Origin: Candidatus Limimonas coprohippi
Lineage (GTDB): Bacteria > Bacillota > Clostridia > Oscillospirales > Acutalibacteraceae
NCBI GenBank assembly: GCA_018065925.1
Contig: JAGHSI010000055.1
Span: forward strand, 1-35,660
DNA length: 35,660 nt
Reading direction: 5' to 3'
Shown here: positions 24,741-33,795 of the stretch, in pieces
Position numbering within the stretch: the stretch's first letter is position 1
Layout of the letters: each line of letters starts with the position of its first letter
Notes under the pieces: generated by a model
What the model was told of the DNA's origin: nothing
Database searches by the model: none
What the model saw: only the letters and a program-made list of their open reading frames with translations
Program-made: the position numbers and the translations under genes

Positions 24741-24759
24741 AAATTGTACACAATTTGTC
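24741..24759. promoter_or_regulatory. Operator-like repeat, copy 2 (over the murC start site)
   Basis: AAATTGTACACAATTT is an inverted repeat with 7-bp arms around a 2-bp centre, followed by GTC as in copy 1. Positions 24742-24759 are identical to 24653-24670, 89 bp apart. A protein bound here would cover the predicted start of the murC transcript, consistent with repression (inference). Confidence 0.6.
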
Positions 24760-24776
24760 TATTATGGAGGCAATTC

Positions 24777-26177
24777 ATGAATATTGACAGCTTGCTCAAA
24801 AGCATTAAGAGAATTCACTTTATAGGAATTGGTGGCTCGGGCATGTGTCCCTTAGCAGAAATTCTTATCGCTAATGGATACGCTCTGACAGGCTCTGATA
24901 ACAACCCTGGTGATAACATAAATAAACTTAGAGATTTAGGTGCAGAGATTGCTATGGAACAAGTTCCTGAAAATCTCACAAAGTTTAATCCTGAACTTAT
25001 TGTTTATACAAACGCTATCTTACCAGGCAACCCAGAACTTAGTGCAGCTATGAACGGTGAAGTTCCTTGTGTTGAGAGAGCGGTACTCTTTGGTGCTATC
25101 TCTCGTATGTTTAACAACTGTATCGGTGTGTGTGGTACACATGGCAAAACATCAACCACATCACTTCTTTCACAACTCTTACTTGAAAACGGCAAGGATC
25201 CTACACTTGTAATCGGTGGCATACTTCCTTTAATTGATAGCCACGGCAGATCTGGTAAATCTGACACTATGGTCTGTGAGGCGTGTGAGTTTAAAGATAC
25301 ATTCCTTGAACTTTCACCGGACACTTGCATTATCTTAAACATCGATAATGACCATATGGAGTATTTTGGTACTATCGAAAACAGCATTCGTTCTTTCACT
25401 AAATTTGCTGACATGACAACAAATCTTGTTGTTTATAACGGTGATGATGAAAACACTCTCACTGCTATTAAGAATATGACAAATACTTCTGGTAAGAAGT
25501 TTATTTCTTTTGGCTTTGATAGTTCTAATGATTACACTGCTGCAAATATCACTTTTGTTCGAGGAGCTTATCCTGAATTTGATGTTATTTATCGTGGAGA
25601 TAAAATCGGACATGTTGCATTGGGATTCCCAGGTATGCACTCTGTAATCAACTCTCTGTCTGCTATTGCTGTAGCTTTGGAAAATGGTATTACTATGGAA
25701 CAGATTTCTGCTACTATTGGAAACTTCAAGGGAGCAGGCAGACGTTATGAAATTTTGGGTGAAATAGGTGGCATAACTATAGCTGATGATTATGCACATC
25801 ATCCAACAGAACTTTTTGCAACTTTGAATACTGTAATGCGTATGCAATTCAACCACGTTTGGGCTGTATTCCAACCATTTACATATTCAAGAACGAAAAC
25901 TCATATGAAAGCATTCGCAGAGGCACTGTCAATCCCTGACCACTGTGTAATGACTGAGATTATGGGTTCACGTGAAATAAATACAGATGGCGTTTATACA
26001 TCTCAACTTGCTGAACTTATTCCAGGTAGTGTTTGGTTTGAAACACAAAAGGAAGTTGCAGATTATGTAATGTCAAAAGCCGAACCAGGCGATCTTATTA
26101 TTACTCTTGGCTGTGGTGATATTTATAAAGCCGCACAGTATATGCTCAAGACTTATGAGGAGAGATTAAATGGCTAA
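24777..26177 (+). CDS. murC: UDP-N-acetylmuramate-L-alanine ligase
   Basis: Adds L-alanine to UDP-MurNAc in cytosolic peptidoglycan precursor synthesis. The 466-aa protein begins with the Mur N-terminal Rossmann motif (IGIGGSGMCPLAEIL). The ATP-binding P-loop is Gly120-Thr-His-Gly-Lys-Thr-Ser126. Later parts include EACEFKDTFLELSPD, NIDNDHMEYF and the C-terminal DDYAHHPTEL motif typical of Mur ligases. Length is normal. The ATG follows ATGGAGGCAATTC. An upstream in-frame start would begin in the regulatory repeat and lacks a ribosome site. It heads a seven-gene operon and overlaps the next gene by 8 bp. Confidence 0.96.
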   Translation: MNIDSLLKSIKRIHFIGIGGSGMCPLAEILIANGYALTGSDNNPGDNINKLRDLGAEIAMEQVPENLTKFNPELIVYTNAILPGNPELSAAMNGEVPCVERAVLFGAISRMFNNCIGVCGTHGKTSTTSLLSQLLLENGKDPTLVIGGILPLIDSHGRSGKSDTMVCEACEFKDTFLELSPDTCIILNIDNDHMEYFGTIENSIRSFTKFADMTTNLVVYNGDDENTLTAIKNMTNTSGKKFISFGFDSSNDYTAANITFVRGAYPEFDVIYRGDKIGHVALGFPGMHSVINSLSAIAVALENGITMEQISATIGNFKGAGRRYEILGEIGGITIADDYAHHPTELFATLNTVMRMQFNHVWAVFQPFTYSRTKTHMKAFAEALSIPDHCVMTEIMGSREINTDGVYTSQLAELIPGSVWFETQKEVADYVMSKAEPGDLIITLGCGDIYKAAQYMLKTYEERLNG

Positions 26178-26958
26178 GTACACAAGAAACACAAATAAGA
26201 ATAAGTACAGGAATAGACATCAAGAGATGATGCGTAGACGTCGTGTCACGACTATTGTGGTTCTCTTTATCTTTGTACTTATTTTTGCACTTATTCTTAA
26301 AAGTTGCTTTTCTTCGGATAAGAAGAAAGATAAGAAAGAGGATACGTCCTCAAAGACAGAATCATCTATGACAACAGATGGTACAACTGAACCAGTTACT
26401 TATGAGCGTGATATTGCATTTGATACGGACAGCTCATATGCATCAAATCATAAGTACTGTGTAGGCGTAAATAGAAAAGAAAATGTTGTTACTGTTTATG
26501 CTAAAGATTCAGAGGGCTTCTTTACTGAAGCAGTCAAAGCTTTCACTTGCTCTTGTGGTAAGGAAGGTCACGAAACTCCTCTTGGAACTTATACCACATC
26601 TGAAAAGTATGAGTGGCTTAAGATGGTCGACGGCTCATATGCTCAGTACACACTTCATATCAATGATCAGATTTGGTTTCACTCAGTACCATACACAGCA
26701 AAGGACAAGGGATCACTTGAGTACGACGAGTTCAACAAACTTGGAACTGCGGCTTCACTTGGATGCGTAAGACTCGCTGCAGCGGATGCTAAATGGATCT
26801 ACGATAATATTGAGTGGAAGACCATGGTATTCATCTACGATAGTGAGACACCGGGACCACTTGGTAAACCTGAGACAGTTAAAATTGATACTAACAATAG
26901 AAACAAAGGTTGGGACCCTACGGATCCTGACAAAGCAAATCCTTGGGCAAAGAAATAG
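26170..26958 (+). CDS. L,D-transpeptidase (YkuD domain), membrane-anchored
   Basis: A 262-aa protein predicted to crosslink or trim peptidoglycan outside the cell. A basic N-terminus (MMRRRRV) precedes one membrane segment at about 26-43, followed by a Lys/Ser/Thr-rich linker. The YkuD domain covers about 95-225, with candidate His171 (WFHSVPY) and catalytic Cys199 in SLGCVRL. The classical ending is SHGCHN/R; here Leu replaces the His before the Gly, a variant seen by eye. A tail containing Pro and Gly follows. Translation overlaps murC by 8 bp (ATGGCTAA), and the ribosome site AGGAGAG lies in the murC end. Confidence 0.88.
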   Translation: MAKYTRNTNKNKYRNRHQEMMRRRRVTTIVVLFIFVLIFALILKSCFSSDKKKDKKEDTSSKTESSMTTDGTTEPVTYERDIAFDTDSSYASNHKYCVGVNRKENVVTVYAKDSEGFFTEAVKAFTCSCGKEGHETPLGTYTTSEKYEWLKMVDGSYAQYTLHINDQIWFHSVPYTAKDKGSLEYDEFNKLGTAASLGCVRLAAADAKWIYDNIEWKTMVFIYDSETPGPLGKPETVKIDTNNRNKGWDPTDPDKANPWAKK

Positions 26959-26969
26959 GGGAGAAAATT

Positions 26970-28718
26970 ATGAATACAAATAAAGCACTTTATGATGTTC
27001 CACAGGTTAAGAACTTTAAAGAACTCATTGAAAATTCAGTAAAGCTTTACGGTAATGAACCAGCTTTTAAACTCCGTAATTCTGATGGTTCTCTTTACGA
27101 CATTAACTATATTTCATTCAAAGAAGATATTTACGCTTTAGGCGCTGCTATTACAGACCTCGGTTGGCTTGGTAAGCAGGTGGCTATTATGGGTCTTAAC
27201 TCATACAATTGGGTTATGACATATCTTGCGGTTCAAATCGGTGGTGGATGTACAGTTCCTATCGATAAGGAACTCTACTTTGAGGATATCAATACTATTC
27301 TTGAGGTTTCGGAGACTGATATTTTCTTCCTTGATACAAAGGCTTATAAGAAGATTATTGAGCATAAGAATGAACTCTCTCACGAGATTACTTTTGTTGT
27401 ACTCGATGCCAAAGAACCAAGTGATGATTTTATGATGTTCTCTGACGTTTTGGAGAGAGGCCGTACATTAGTAACTGCTGGATCTGAATGCGTTGCTACA
27501 TATTCTGCTATCGATGCGGATCCTAACAAGATGAGCGTGCTCAGCTTCACATCGGGTACTTCTGGTCTTACAAAGGGCGTTATGCTCACACAGGGAAATA
27601 TTTGCTTTGCTGTAACAAGTAACTGTTCCGTTGCAAAGTGTGGCCCTGGTGACCAGTATCTCTCAGTTTGCCCATGCCATCACACTATGGAAATGACAGA
27701 AGGCATTTTGATTCCTCTCTATACAGGTTGCTGCATTGCTTTTAATGATAGCCTTCTTCACCTTATGAAGAACCTTCAGGAAATCAAACCAACAATCTTT
27801 GTATGTGTTCCACTTATGATGGAAAAATTCTGGCTTAAGATTATGTCAGCTGTTTCTGAAAAGAAGGGCGGTAAACTTAAACTTACATTTGGTAAGCTCG
27901 TTGCTGAGGCTACAAATGCAGTTGGTATTAATATGAATGACCGAATCTTTGAGGAAATCACAAAGAACTTCGGTGGTAGACTTCGTCTTTTCGTTGTAGG
28001 TGGTGCTGCTGTACCTCCACAGCCTGTTAAGGACTTTAAGACTTTCGGTGTTGATTCATATATCGGTTATGGTATGACAGAGTGTGCACCACTCATTGCT
28101 TGTAATCACGATGCTCTCTTTACAACCGATTCAGTTGGTAAGCCAATTCCAGGTGTTGACGTTAAGATTATCAATGAGGACTCAAACGGCATTGGTGAGA
28201 TTTGTGTTAAGGGTCCAAATGTAATGCTTGGTTACTATAAGGATGAGGCATTGACTAAGGAGACTATCGACGAATTTGGATATCTCCATACAGGTGACCT
28301 TGGTTCTATGGATTCAGAAGGCATTCTTCGTATTCACGGTCGCATCAAGAACGTTATTGTTACAAAGAATGGTAAGAATATCTATCCAGAAGAGCTTGAA
28401 TATCACCTCAATAATAATCCTCTCGTTGCAGAGTCAATGGTAGTTGGCTTTGAAAATGAGGAGGAGGATGACACTATCGTTGAGGCAAAGATTTTCCCTG
28501 ATTTTGATGCTATCAAGAAGAAGTATCAGGAGAAGGGCAAGGATGTCCCAACAGGTATTGAACTTGAAAAACTCTTTGATGATATGATTAAGGAACTTAA
28601 CAAGAAACTTCCAAATTACAAAAACATCAAAAAGGTTACACTCCGTGATAATGAATTTATCAAAACTACAACTATGAAAATTAAGCGTTATGCAAATATG
28701 GATAACGAAAAGGAATAA
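26970..28718 (+). CDS. AMP-binding enzyme, long-chain acyl-CoA synthetase-like
   Basis: A 582-aa adenylate-forming enzyme that activates a carboxylate (probably a fatty acid) as an acyl-AMP and likely transfers it to CoA. The P-loop-like motif at 192-203 reads SFTSGTSGLTKG. Further motifs are GYGMTE (366-371), HTGDLG (from 440), and the C-terminal catalytic Lys in TTTMKIKRY. The IHGRIKNVIVTKNGKNIYPE segment is also characteristic. No membrane segment is clear. The start ATG has AGGGGAGAAAATT before it; the open frame has an earlier ATG without a good site. Substrate and acceptor are not certain, and acyl-ACP or lipid-related ligation are alternatives. It may feed lipid metabolism, since the operon has cell-envelope genes. 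Confidence 0.88.
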   Translation: MNTNKALYDVPQVKNFKELIENSVKLYGNEPAFKLRNSDGSLYDINYISFKEDIYALGAAITDLGWLGKQVAIMGLNSYNWVMTYLAVQIGGGCTVPIDKELYFEDINTILEVSETDIFFLDTKAYKKIIEHKNELSHEITFVVLDAKEPSDDFMMFSDVLERGRTLVTAGSECVATYSAIDADPNKMSVLSFTSGTSGLTKGVMLTQGNICFAVTSNCSVAKCGPGDQYLSVCPCHHTMEMTEGILIPLYTGCCIAFNDSLLHLMKNLQEIKPTIFVCVPLMMEKFWLKIMSAVSEKKGGKLKLTFGKLVAEATNAVGINMNDRIFEEITKNFGGRLRLFVVGGAAVPPQPVKDFKTFGVDSYIGYGMTECAPLIACNHDALFTTDSVGKPIPGVDVKIINEDSNGIGEICVKGPNVMLGYYKDEALTKETIDEFGYLHTGDLGSMDSEGILRIHGRIKNVIVTKNGKNIYPEELEYHLNNNPLVAESMVVGFENEEEDDTIVEAKIFPDFDAIKKKYQEKGKDVPTGIELEKLFDDMIKELNKKLPNYKNIKKVTLRDNEFIKTTTMKIKRYANMDNEKE

Positions 28719-28719
28719 T

Positions 28720-30600
28720 ATGAAAAGAATTATTAGTATTATCCTCTGTGTGGCTTTGGTACTTAGCTTCGCTGGTTGTAGTTCACACTTCACAGAGGAA
28801 GGCCTTAAAGTTGTTGCGGCGACTGCCATGGGTGCCGGATTCCATACTGCAATTCCCGAGGATTACAGTACGGCCATGAAATCCGGCCTTTATGAGCTTC
28901 TCATTGATGAGAAGAACAGCGCCATCGCCGCAAAAGATACAACAGGCAAAATATGGTATGCACTTCCAACCTCAGAGAACTCAAAGGGTTCTATGCTGAA
29001 TCTTGAAGTAACTGATGGTAGCAAGTGGTACAAACTTAATTCACAGGATAATGCTGTAGCTTTTGGTAATGCTAAGTGTGTTGCATCTGATTCTGCTATA
29101 AGTATTGAATATACTTTCAGCGATAAAGCAACTAATCCAACTTTTAGTATCCCTGTAACTTTGACACTTAAACTTGTTGATGGTGTCTTTGTCGCATCGG
29201 TCGACGCATCAAAAATTGGAGTAAACTCCGGTTGGACAATTATAAACGTTGAGATTCTTCCAACATTTGGTGCAGTATCAAGCCCAGAGGGGGAGGATTT
29301 CATCGTCATCCCTGATGGCCCTGGTGCTATGATTGATCTTTCGGGAGCTGGTGAAACATCATATGTGCTTGATACATATGGCAGTGATCCTTTAAAAACT
29401 GAGGATAACTTGCATCCTGCAGTTATCGGCGCATTTGGCCTTAAAGCTGGTAGCAGCGCCTTTGCCGGTATTGTTACAGGCGGCGACGCCATATCTAAAA
29501 TCAAAGCAGAGACAGGTGCTTTGAACACTGTCGGAGCCTCATTCTCATATCCAACAAATGAGAACTTATCTCTCTCTTATAAGTTTATTTCCGGCTCGGC
29601 TGCAACCTGTTCTACACTTGCATCTATGTGTCGTGAACAGCTTACCCGTGACGGCATGTTATCAACCCGTATAATTTCGGCTGAGGACAGCCTTCCTGTA
29701 AATATTACTGTAAATGCAGATAAAGATAACAAGTTTGAGAATACAGAGGACTTGATTTCAATTCTCAAGGCGAAGGGTATCAATGATATTAATCTTCGCT
29801 ATGACAATATCATTAAGTCTTATAAAGTTCAGTCAAAGATGGGAAAAAGTGAAGAACTTGAATCCCTTCGTGCATATCTCTCGTCTCAAGGATTTGGTTT
29901 TTATCCAACTGTTAACTTCTTTGATTCAAATGTTGCAACAACAAATAAACTTGCTTCAAATGTTGTTTCTTTCATGAAAAATGCAAAGAAACTTGGCTTT
30001 GAAGGATACTGTATTGGCGATGCTGGCAGTGAACTTTCTTCATCGTCATCTACAGGACGACAGGAGTTTGCTGAGGGAATTTTCTCACAGTCAATTACTC
30101 TTTCAACTAATAAGAATCTTATGGTTGACCACGGTAACCTCTACACTTTAAAGAATGCAAATATCGTTTCTGGTCTTCCAATATTTACATCGTATGAAGA
30201 GAATGATCACTATGAGGCAACTCCATTTGTACAAATGATTCTTCGTGGCGTTGTTGAGTATACTGGCACTTACTTAAACAATGTAGAGGACTATGACCAG
30301 GCTCTTCTCCGTTGCCTTGAATATGGCGCAATGCCATCATACATGCTCTCCCTTAATGAGAAGGACGAGAAGTATTACTACGAGAACTGGTCTGCAAAAG
30401 CACTTAATGCATATGAGTTGTTTGACAAATCTATGGCAGATCTTCGCTCGGCAAGAATGACAGATCATAAAAAAATTCAAAAAGGTCTCTATCTCACAGA
30501 GTATAACAACGAGACTTATATCTATGTAAACTTCACAGGAGATACACAGCATTACAATGGCCTCACAATTGGACCACTTACTTATCTCCGTGTAAACTAA
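28720..30600 (+). CDS. DUF5696-like lipoprotein
   Basis: A 626-aa exported protein with a lipobox (LVLSFAGC at residues 12-19), so Cys19 is the likely lipidated residue after cleavage. The mature part begins SSHFTEEGLK. A beta-rich N-terminal half (GKIWYALPTS, IPVTLTLKLVDGVF, VIPDGPGAMIDLSG) is followed by an alpha/beta region (INDINLRYDNIIKS, QGFGFYPTVNFFDSN, MVDHGNLYTLKNANI) that looks like a glycoside-hydrolase-type TIM barrel. I assign it by resemblance to DUF5696 proteins; this is moderately sure. No catalytic residues are named. AAAAGGAATAAT precedes the ATG, one base after the previous stop. Probably sits on the outer membrane leaflet in contact with the wall. Confidence 0.7.
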   Translation: MKRIISIILCVALVLSFAGCSSHFTEEGLKVVAATAMGAGFHTAIPEDYSTAMKSGLYELLIDEKNSAIAAKDTTGKIWYALPTSENSKGSMLNLEVTDGSKWYKLNSQDNAVAFGNAKCVASDSAISIEYTFSDKATNPTFSIPVTLTLKLVDGVFVASVDASKIGVNSGWTIINVEILPTFGAVSSPEGEDFIVIPDGPGAMIDLSGAGETSYVLDTYGSDPLKTEDNLHPAVIGAFGLKAGSSAFAGIVTGGDAISKIKAETGALNTVGASFSYPTNENLSLSYKFISGSAATCSTLASMCREQLTRDGMLSTRIISAEDSLPVNITVNADKDNKFENTEDLISILKAKGINDINLRYDNIIKSYKVQSKMGKSEELESLRAYLSSQGFGFYPTVNFFDSNVATTNKLASNVVSFMKNAKKLGFEGYCIGDAGSELSSSSSTGRQEFAEGIFSQSITLSTNKNLMVDHGNLYTLKNANIVSGLPIFTSYEENDHYEATPFVQMILRGVVEYTGTYLNNVEDYDQALLRCLEYGAMPSYMLSLNEKDEKYYYENWSAKALNAYELFDKSMADLRSARMTDHKKIQKGLYLTEYNNETYIYVNFTGDTQHYNGLTIGPLTYLRVN

Positions 30601-30608
30601 GGTGAATT

Positions 30609-30866
30609 ATGAGTAAGATTTATTTGCCACGCTTTGATTATATGTGCCAAAAGAACACATATGTTGGAAGCGTTGGAACATTCAGATACAGACTTAGCCC
30701 ATTAAAAAAGGATGATATTGAAAATGTTTTTCTTGCATCCTTCTACCATAACAATTGTTATGAAGTTGAACTTGAGGCTGGTAGAGTAACTGAAAAAGAA
30801 TTTGAGTATAGTCAAGAAGGAATCGATGCTGCGGAAGCTTGGTTCGTTCTTCAGTTAGGTGATTAA
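30609..30866 (+). CDS. Uncharacterised 85-aa protein
   Basis: A small soluble protein starting [20 protein letters not shown]. It has a beta-like N-terminal half with Tyr and Arg ([14 protein letters not shown]), a [20 protein letters not shown] stretch, and a final helix ([13 protein letters not shown]). I recognise no family. It has two cysteines and no signal peptide. AAGGTGAATT precedes the ATG, and its stop overlaps the lepA ribosome site, suggesting coupled translation. Its position between the lipoprotein gene and lepA gives no clear clue. Confidence 0.72.
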   Translation: MSKIYLPRFDYMCQKNTYVGSVGTFRYRLSPLKKDDIENVFLASFYHNNCYEVELEAGRVTEKEFEYSQEGIDAAEAWFVLQLGD

Positions 30867-30867
30867 T

Positions 30868-32676
30868 TTGTCCGATTACAAACAGAACATAAGAAACTTT
30901 TCTATCATTGCACACATTGACCATGGTAAGTCAACTTTGGCTGATCGTTTGCTTGAACTCACTGGAATGGTAGCCAAGCGTGACATGACAGAACAGATTC
31001 TTGATGACATGGATTTGGAGCGTGAGCGTGGTATCACTATCAAAGCTCATGCTGTTAAGCTTGACTATAAGGCATCTGATGGTCAAGTTTATGAACTTAA
31101 TCTCATTGACACTCCGGGCCATGTCGATTTTAACTATGAGGTATCTCGTAGCCTTGCTGCTTGCGAGGGTGCGGTACTTATCATTGACTCCACACAGGGA
31201 ATAGAGGCTCAGACACTTGCAAACACATATCTTGCACTCGACCATGACCTTGAGATTTGCCCTGTAATTAATAAGATTGACTTGCCTGCTGCTCATCCAG
31301 AAGAGGTTTGCCAAGAGGTGGAAGATGTTATAGGCCTCGACTGTTCTGAAGCACCTCGCGTTTCAGCAAAGACAGGTGAAAATGTAGAGCAGGTACTTGA
31401 ACAAATTGTAAAGATTGTTCCACCTCCACAGGGCGATGAGTCTGCTCCTTTACGTGCCTTGATCTTTGACTCGATTTATGATAGCTACAAGGGCGTAATT
31501 GTATATGTGAGAATTGTGGATGGTACCATCAAAGCCGGTGATACTATGCGTCTTATGTCAACAGGCGCTGAATTCACAGTTGTTGAAGTTGGATATATGC
31601 GTGCAACATCAATGCAACCTGCTGCTTGTCTTAAGGCGGGTGAGGTAGGATATATCACTGCTTCAATTAAAACTGTATCAGAGGCACGTGTTGGTGATAC
31701 CGTAACTACTGTTGATAAACCAGCTGATGCGCCATTGCCGGGATATCGTAAGGTTAACCCTATGGTATTTTGTGGTATTTATCCAGCAGATGGCGCTGAT
31801 TATGAGGCTTTGAAGGAAGCCCTCGCAAAGCTCCAGCTTAATGATGCGGCTCTCTCTTTTGAGCCGGAGACATCCGGAGCTTTGGGCTTTGGCTTCCGTT
31901 GCGGTTTCTTAGGTCTTCTTCATCTTGAAATTATTCAAGAACGACTTGAACGAGAGTATGATTTGGATCTCGTTACAACTATCCCATCAGTTATCTATAA
32001 AATTCATTTGACTGATGGCACTGTAGTTGAAATTGACAACCCATCTAATTATCCAGATCCAGCAACGATTCAGTTCTCCGAGGAGCCAATTGTAAATGCT
32101 CATATCTTCTCGCCACCTGAATATGTTGGCCAGATTATGGATCTCTGTCAGGAGAGACGTGGCGTATTTAAAGATATGCAGTATATAACTCCTGACCGTG
32201 TGGATATTCATTACGAACTTCCACTCAATGAGATTATCTATGACTTCTTTGATGTTCTTAAGTCACGCACTCGTGGCTATGCATCCCTCGATTATGAAAT
32301 CTTGGGATATCAGGAGTCTGACCTTGTAAAACTCGATGTTCTCTTGAATGGCGATCAAATTGATGCTCTCTCGTTTATCATTCATTCAGAGAAGGCATAT
32401 GCAAAGGCTCGTAAAATCGCTGAGAAGCTCAAGGATAATATTCCACGCCAGCTCTTTGAAATTCCTATTCAGATGGCTATTGGCGGAAAAGTAATCGCTA
32501 GAGAGACCGTTAAGGCTATGCGTAAAGACGTACTTGCAAAGTGCTACGGCGGTGATATCACTCGTAAGAAGAAACTTCTTGAAAAACAGAAAGAGGGTAA
32601 GAAGAGAATGCGCCAGTTTGGTACTGTTGAGGTGCCACAGGAGGCATTCATGGCAGTTCTTAAACTCGACGAATAG
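30868..32676 (+). CDS. lepA: Elongation factor 4 (LepA)
   Basis: Ribosome-associated GTPase that back-translocates or helps assemble ribosomes. The 602-aa protein has the G1 P-loop at 15-23 (AHIDHGKST), G2 region [11 protein letters not shown]3 DTPGHVDF, G4 NKIDLP, then EF-G-like domains and the LepA-specific C-terminal domain ([20 protein letters not shown]). Length matches the family. I use the TTG at 30868 as start, giving [14 protein letters not shown], because AGGTGAT is well spaced before it. A GTG three codons upstream at 30859 is the alternative and overlaps the end of the preceding gene. Followed after 7 bp by hemW, a neighbourhood typical of Firmicutes. Confidence 0.95.
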   Translation: MSDYKQNIRNFSIIAHIDHGKSTLADRLLELTGMVAKRDMTEQILDDMDLERERGITIKAHAVKLDYKASDGQVYELNLIDTPGHVDFNYEVSRSLAACEGAVLIIDSTQGIEAQTLANTYLALDHDLEICPVINKIDLPAAHPEEVCQEVEDVIGLDCSEAPRVSAKTGENVEQVLEQIVKIVPPPQGDESAPLRALIFDSIYDSYKGVIVYVRIVDGTIKAGDTMRLMSTGAEFTVVEVGYMRATSMQPAACLKAGEVGYITASIKTVSEARVGDTVTTVDKPADAPLPGYRKVNPMVFCGIYPADGADYEALKEALAKLQLNDAALSFEPETSGALGFGFRCGFLGLLHLEIIQERLEREYDLDLVTTIPSVIYKIHLTDGTVVEIDNPSNYPDPATIQFSEEPIVNAHIFSPPEYVGQIMDLCQERRGVFKDMQYITPDRVDIHYELPLNEIIYDFFDVLKSRTRGYASLDYEILGYQESDLVKLDVLLNGDQIDALSFIIHSEKAYAKARKIAEKLKDNIPRQLFEIPIQMAIGGKVIARETVKAMRKDVLAKCYGGDITRKKKLLEKQKEGKKRMRQFGTVEVPQEAFMAVLKLDE

Positions 32677-32683
32677 GATTTTT

Positions 32684-33766
32684 ATGGAATCTTCAGGACT
32701 TTACATCCACATACCTTTTTGTAAGTCCCTCTGTCCTTACTGTGATTTTTATAAAGTGAGATTTGATGAGGAACTAGAGAAGAAATACGTAGAGGCAGTA
32801 GAAAAATCTACTGCCTCTCTTGGTATTTCATATTCCTCTGAAGCTTTTGATACTGTTTATTTCGGTGGTGGAACACCATCCTGTTTAAGCGGGGAGAGTA
32901 TTGTGAAGATACTTGATGCTCTGCGCTTAAACTTCAACATATTACCGGATGCAGAAATAACTGTTGAGTGCAATCCGTCGTCAAATCTTGAGATTTTTAT
33001 TCCAGTAGTTGCAAATGCTGGAGTCAACCGTATATCTTTAGGCCTTCAATCGGCAAATGAGAATGAACGCCGTTTGCTCGGTCGTATTTCTGGAACAGAA
33101 CGTGTACGTGAAGTCTTAGATATATGTAAAAACTCTGGCATCACAAATATCTCACTTGATTTGATGCTCGGTGTTCCGGGCCAGACACTTGATTCTTTAA
33201 AAGATTCATTAAACTTTTGCCTTGACTCAGGTGTAAGTCACGTCTCGGCATATATGCTAAAAATTGAGGAGGGCACAGTTTTTTATAAGAGACAGGAGAC
33301 CCTTGATTTGCCATCTGAAGATTTGGTCTGTGATATGTATGAACTTACATGCAAAACTCTAAATGATGGTGGACTGTCTCAATATGAGATTTCAAACTTT
33401 GGGCTCCCATCAAAACATAATATTAAGTACTGGAGAGATGAGACATATCTTGGAATAGGACCTGGCGCCCATTCGTATATGAATGGTAAGAGGTTTTATT
33501 ATCCAAAGGATATAAACGCATTTATTAATGGTGATTTAAAAGAAGTGCCTGATGGAGACGGCGGTGCGATAGAAGAAAAGGTTATGCTCGGGCTTCGTCT
33601 TACATCTGGAATAGGTTTTCTTGAACCGGCGACACTAAAATTAATCAGTAATGACAAAAGCATTGAACCGTTTATAAGCATAGATGAAGGAACCTTGTCT
33701 TTAAATCAAAATGGCTTCTTAGTTTCAAATGCTGTGATTTTGAAAATACTTGAGTATATAAAATAA
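32684..33766 (+). CDS. hemW: Radical SAM heme chaperone HemW
   Basis: A 360-aa radical-SAM protein that binds heme and S-adenosylmethionine, historically called HemN-like coproporphyrinogen oxidase. The 4Fe-4S/SAM cluster is Cys13-x3-Cys17-x2-Cys20 (IPFCKSLCPYCDF), which lacks the fourth cysteine of true HemN. The FGGGTPSCL motif follows, then ECNPSSN, RISLGLQS, LDLMLGVPGQT and a C-terminal winged-helix-like tail. The size fits HemW. The ATG has TAGGATTTT before it; the upstream frame lies within lepA and has no ribosome site. It is the last gene of the murC operon and ends at a strong hairpin. Confidence 0.92.
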   Translation: MESSGLYIHIPFCKSLCPYCDFYKVRFDEELEKKYVEAVEKSTASLGISYSSEAFDTVYFGGGTPSCLSGESIVKILDALRLNFNILPDAEITVECNPSSNLEIFIPVVANAGVNRISLGLQSANENERRLLGRISGTERVREVLDICKNSGITNISLDLMLGVPGQTLDSLKDSLNFCLDSGVSHVSAYMLKIEEGTVFYKRQETLDLPSEDLVCDMYELTCKTLNDGGLSQYEISNFGLPSKHNIKYWRDETYLGIGPGAHSYMNGKRFYYPKDINAFINGDLKEVPDGDGGAIEEKVMLGLRLTSGIGFLEPATLKLISNDKSIEPFISIDEGTLSLNQNGFLVSNAVILKILEYIK

Positions 33767-33795
33767 AGAGGAAGAGCAGTGCTCTTCCTCTTTTG
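33765..33795. terminator. Bidirectional hairpin terminator at the hemW end
   Basis: A perfect 12-bp stem AAAGAGGAAGAG/CTCTTCCTCTTT around a 5-nt loop CAGTG. The hemW stop codon overlaps its left arm. T-runs occur on both sides, so it can also stop transcription of the convergent minus-strand gene. Confidence 0.92.

Noticed and set aside
25335-25874. 179-codon minus-strand frame inside murC
   Set aside because: Antisense shadow of a conserved ligase with no start signal.
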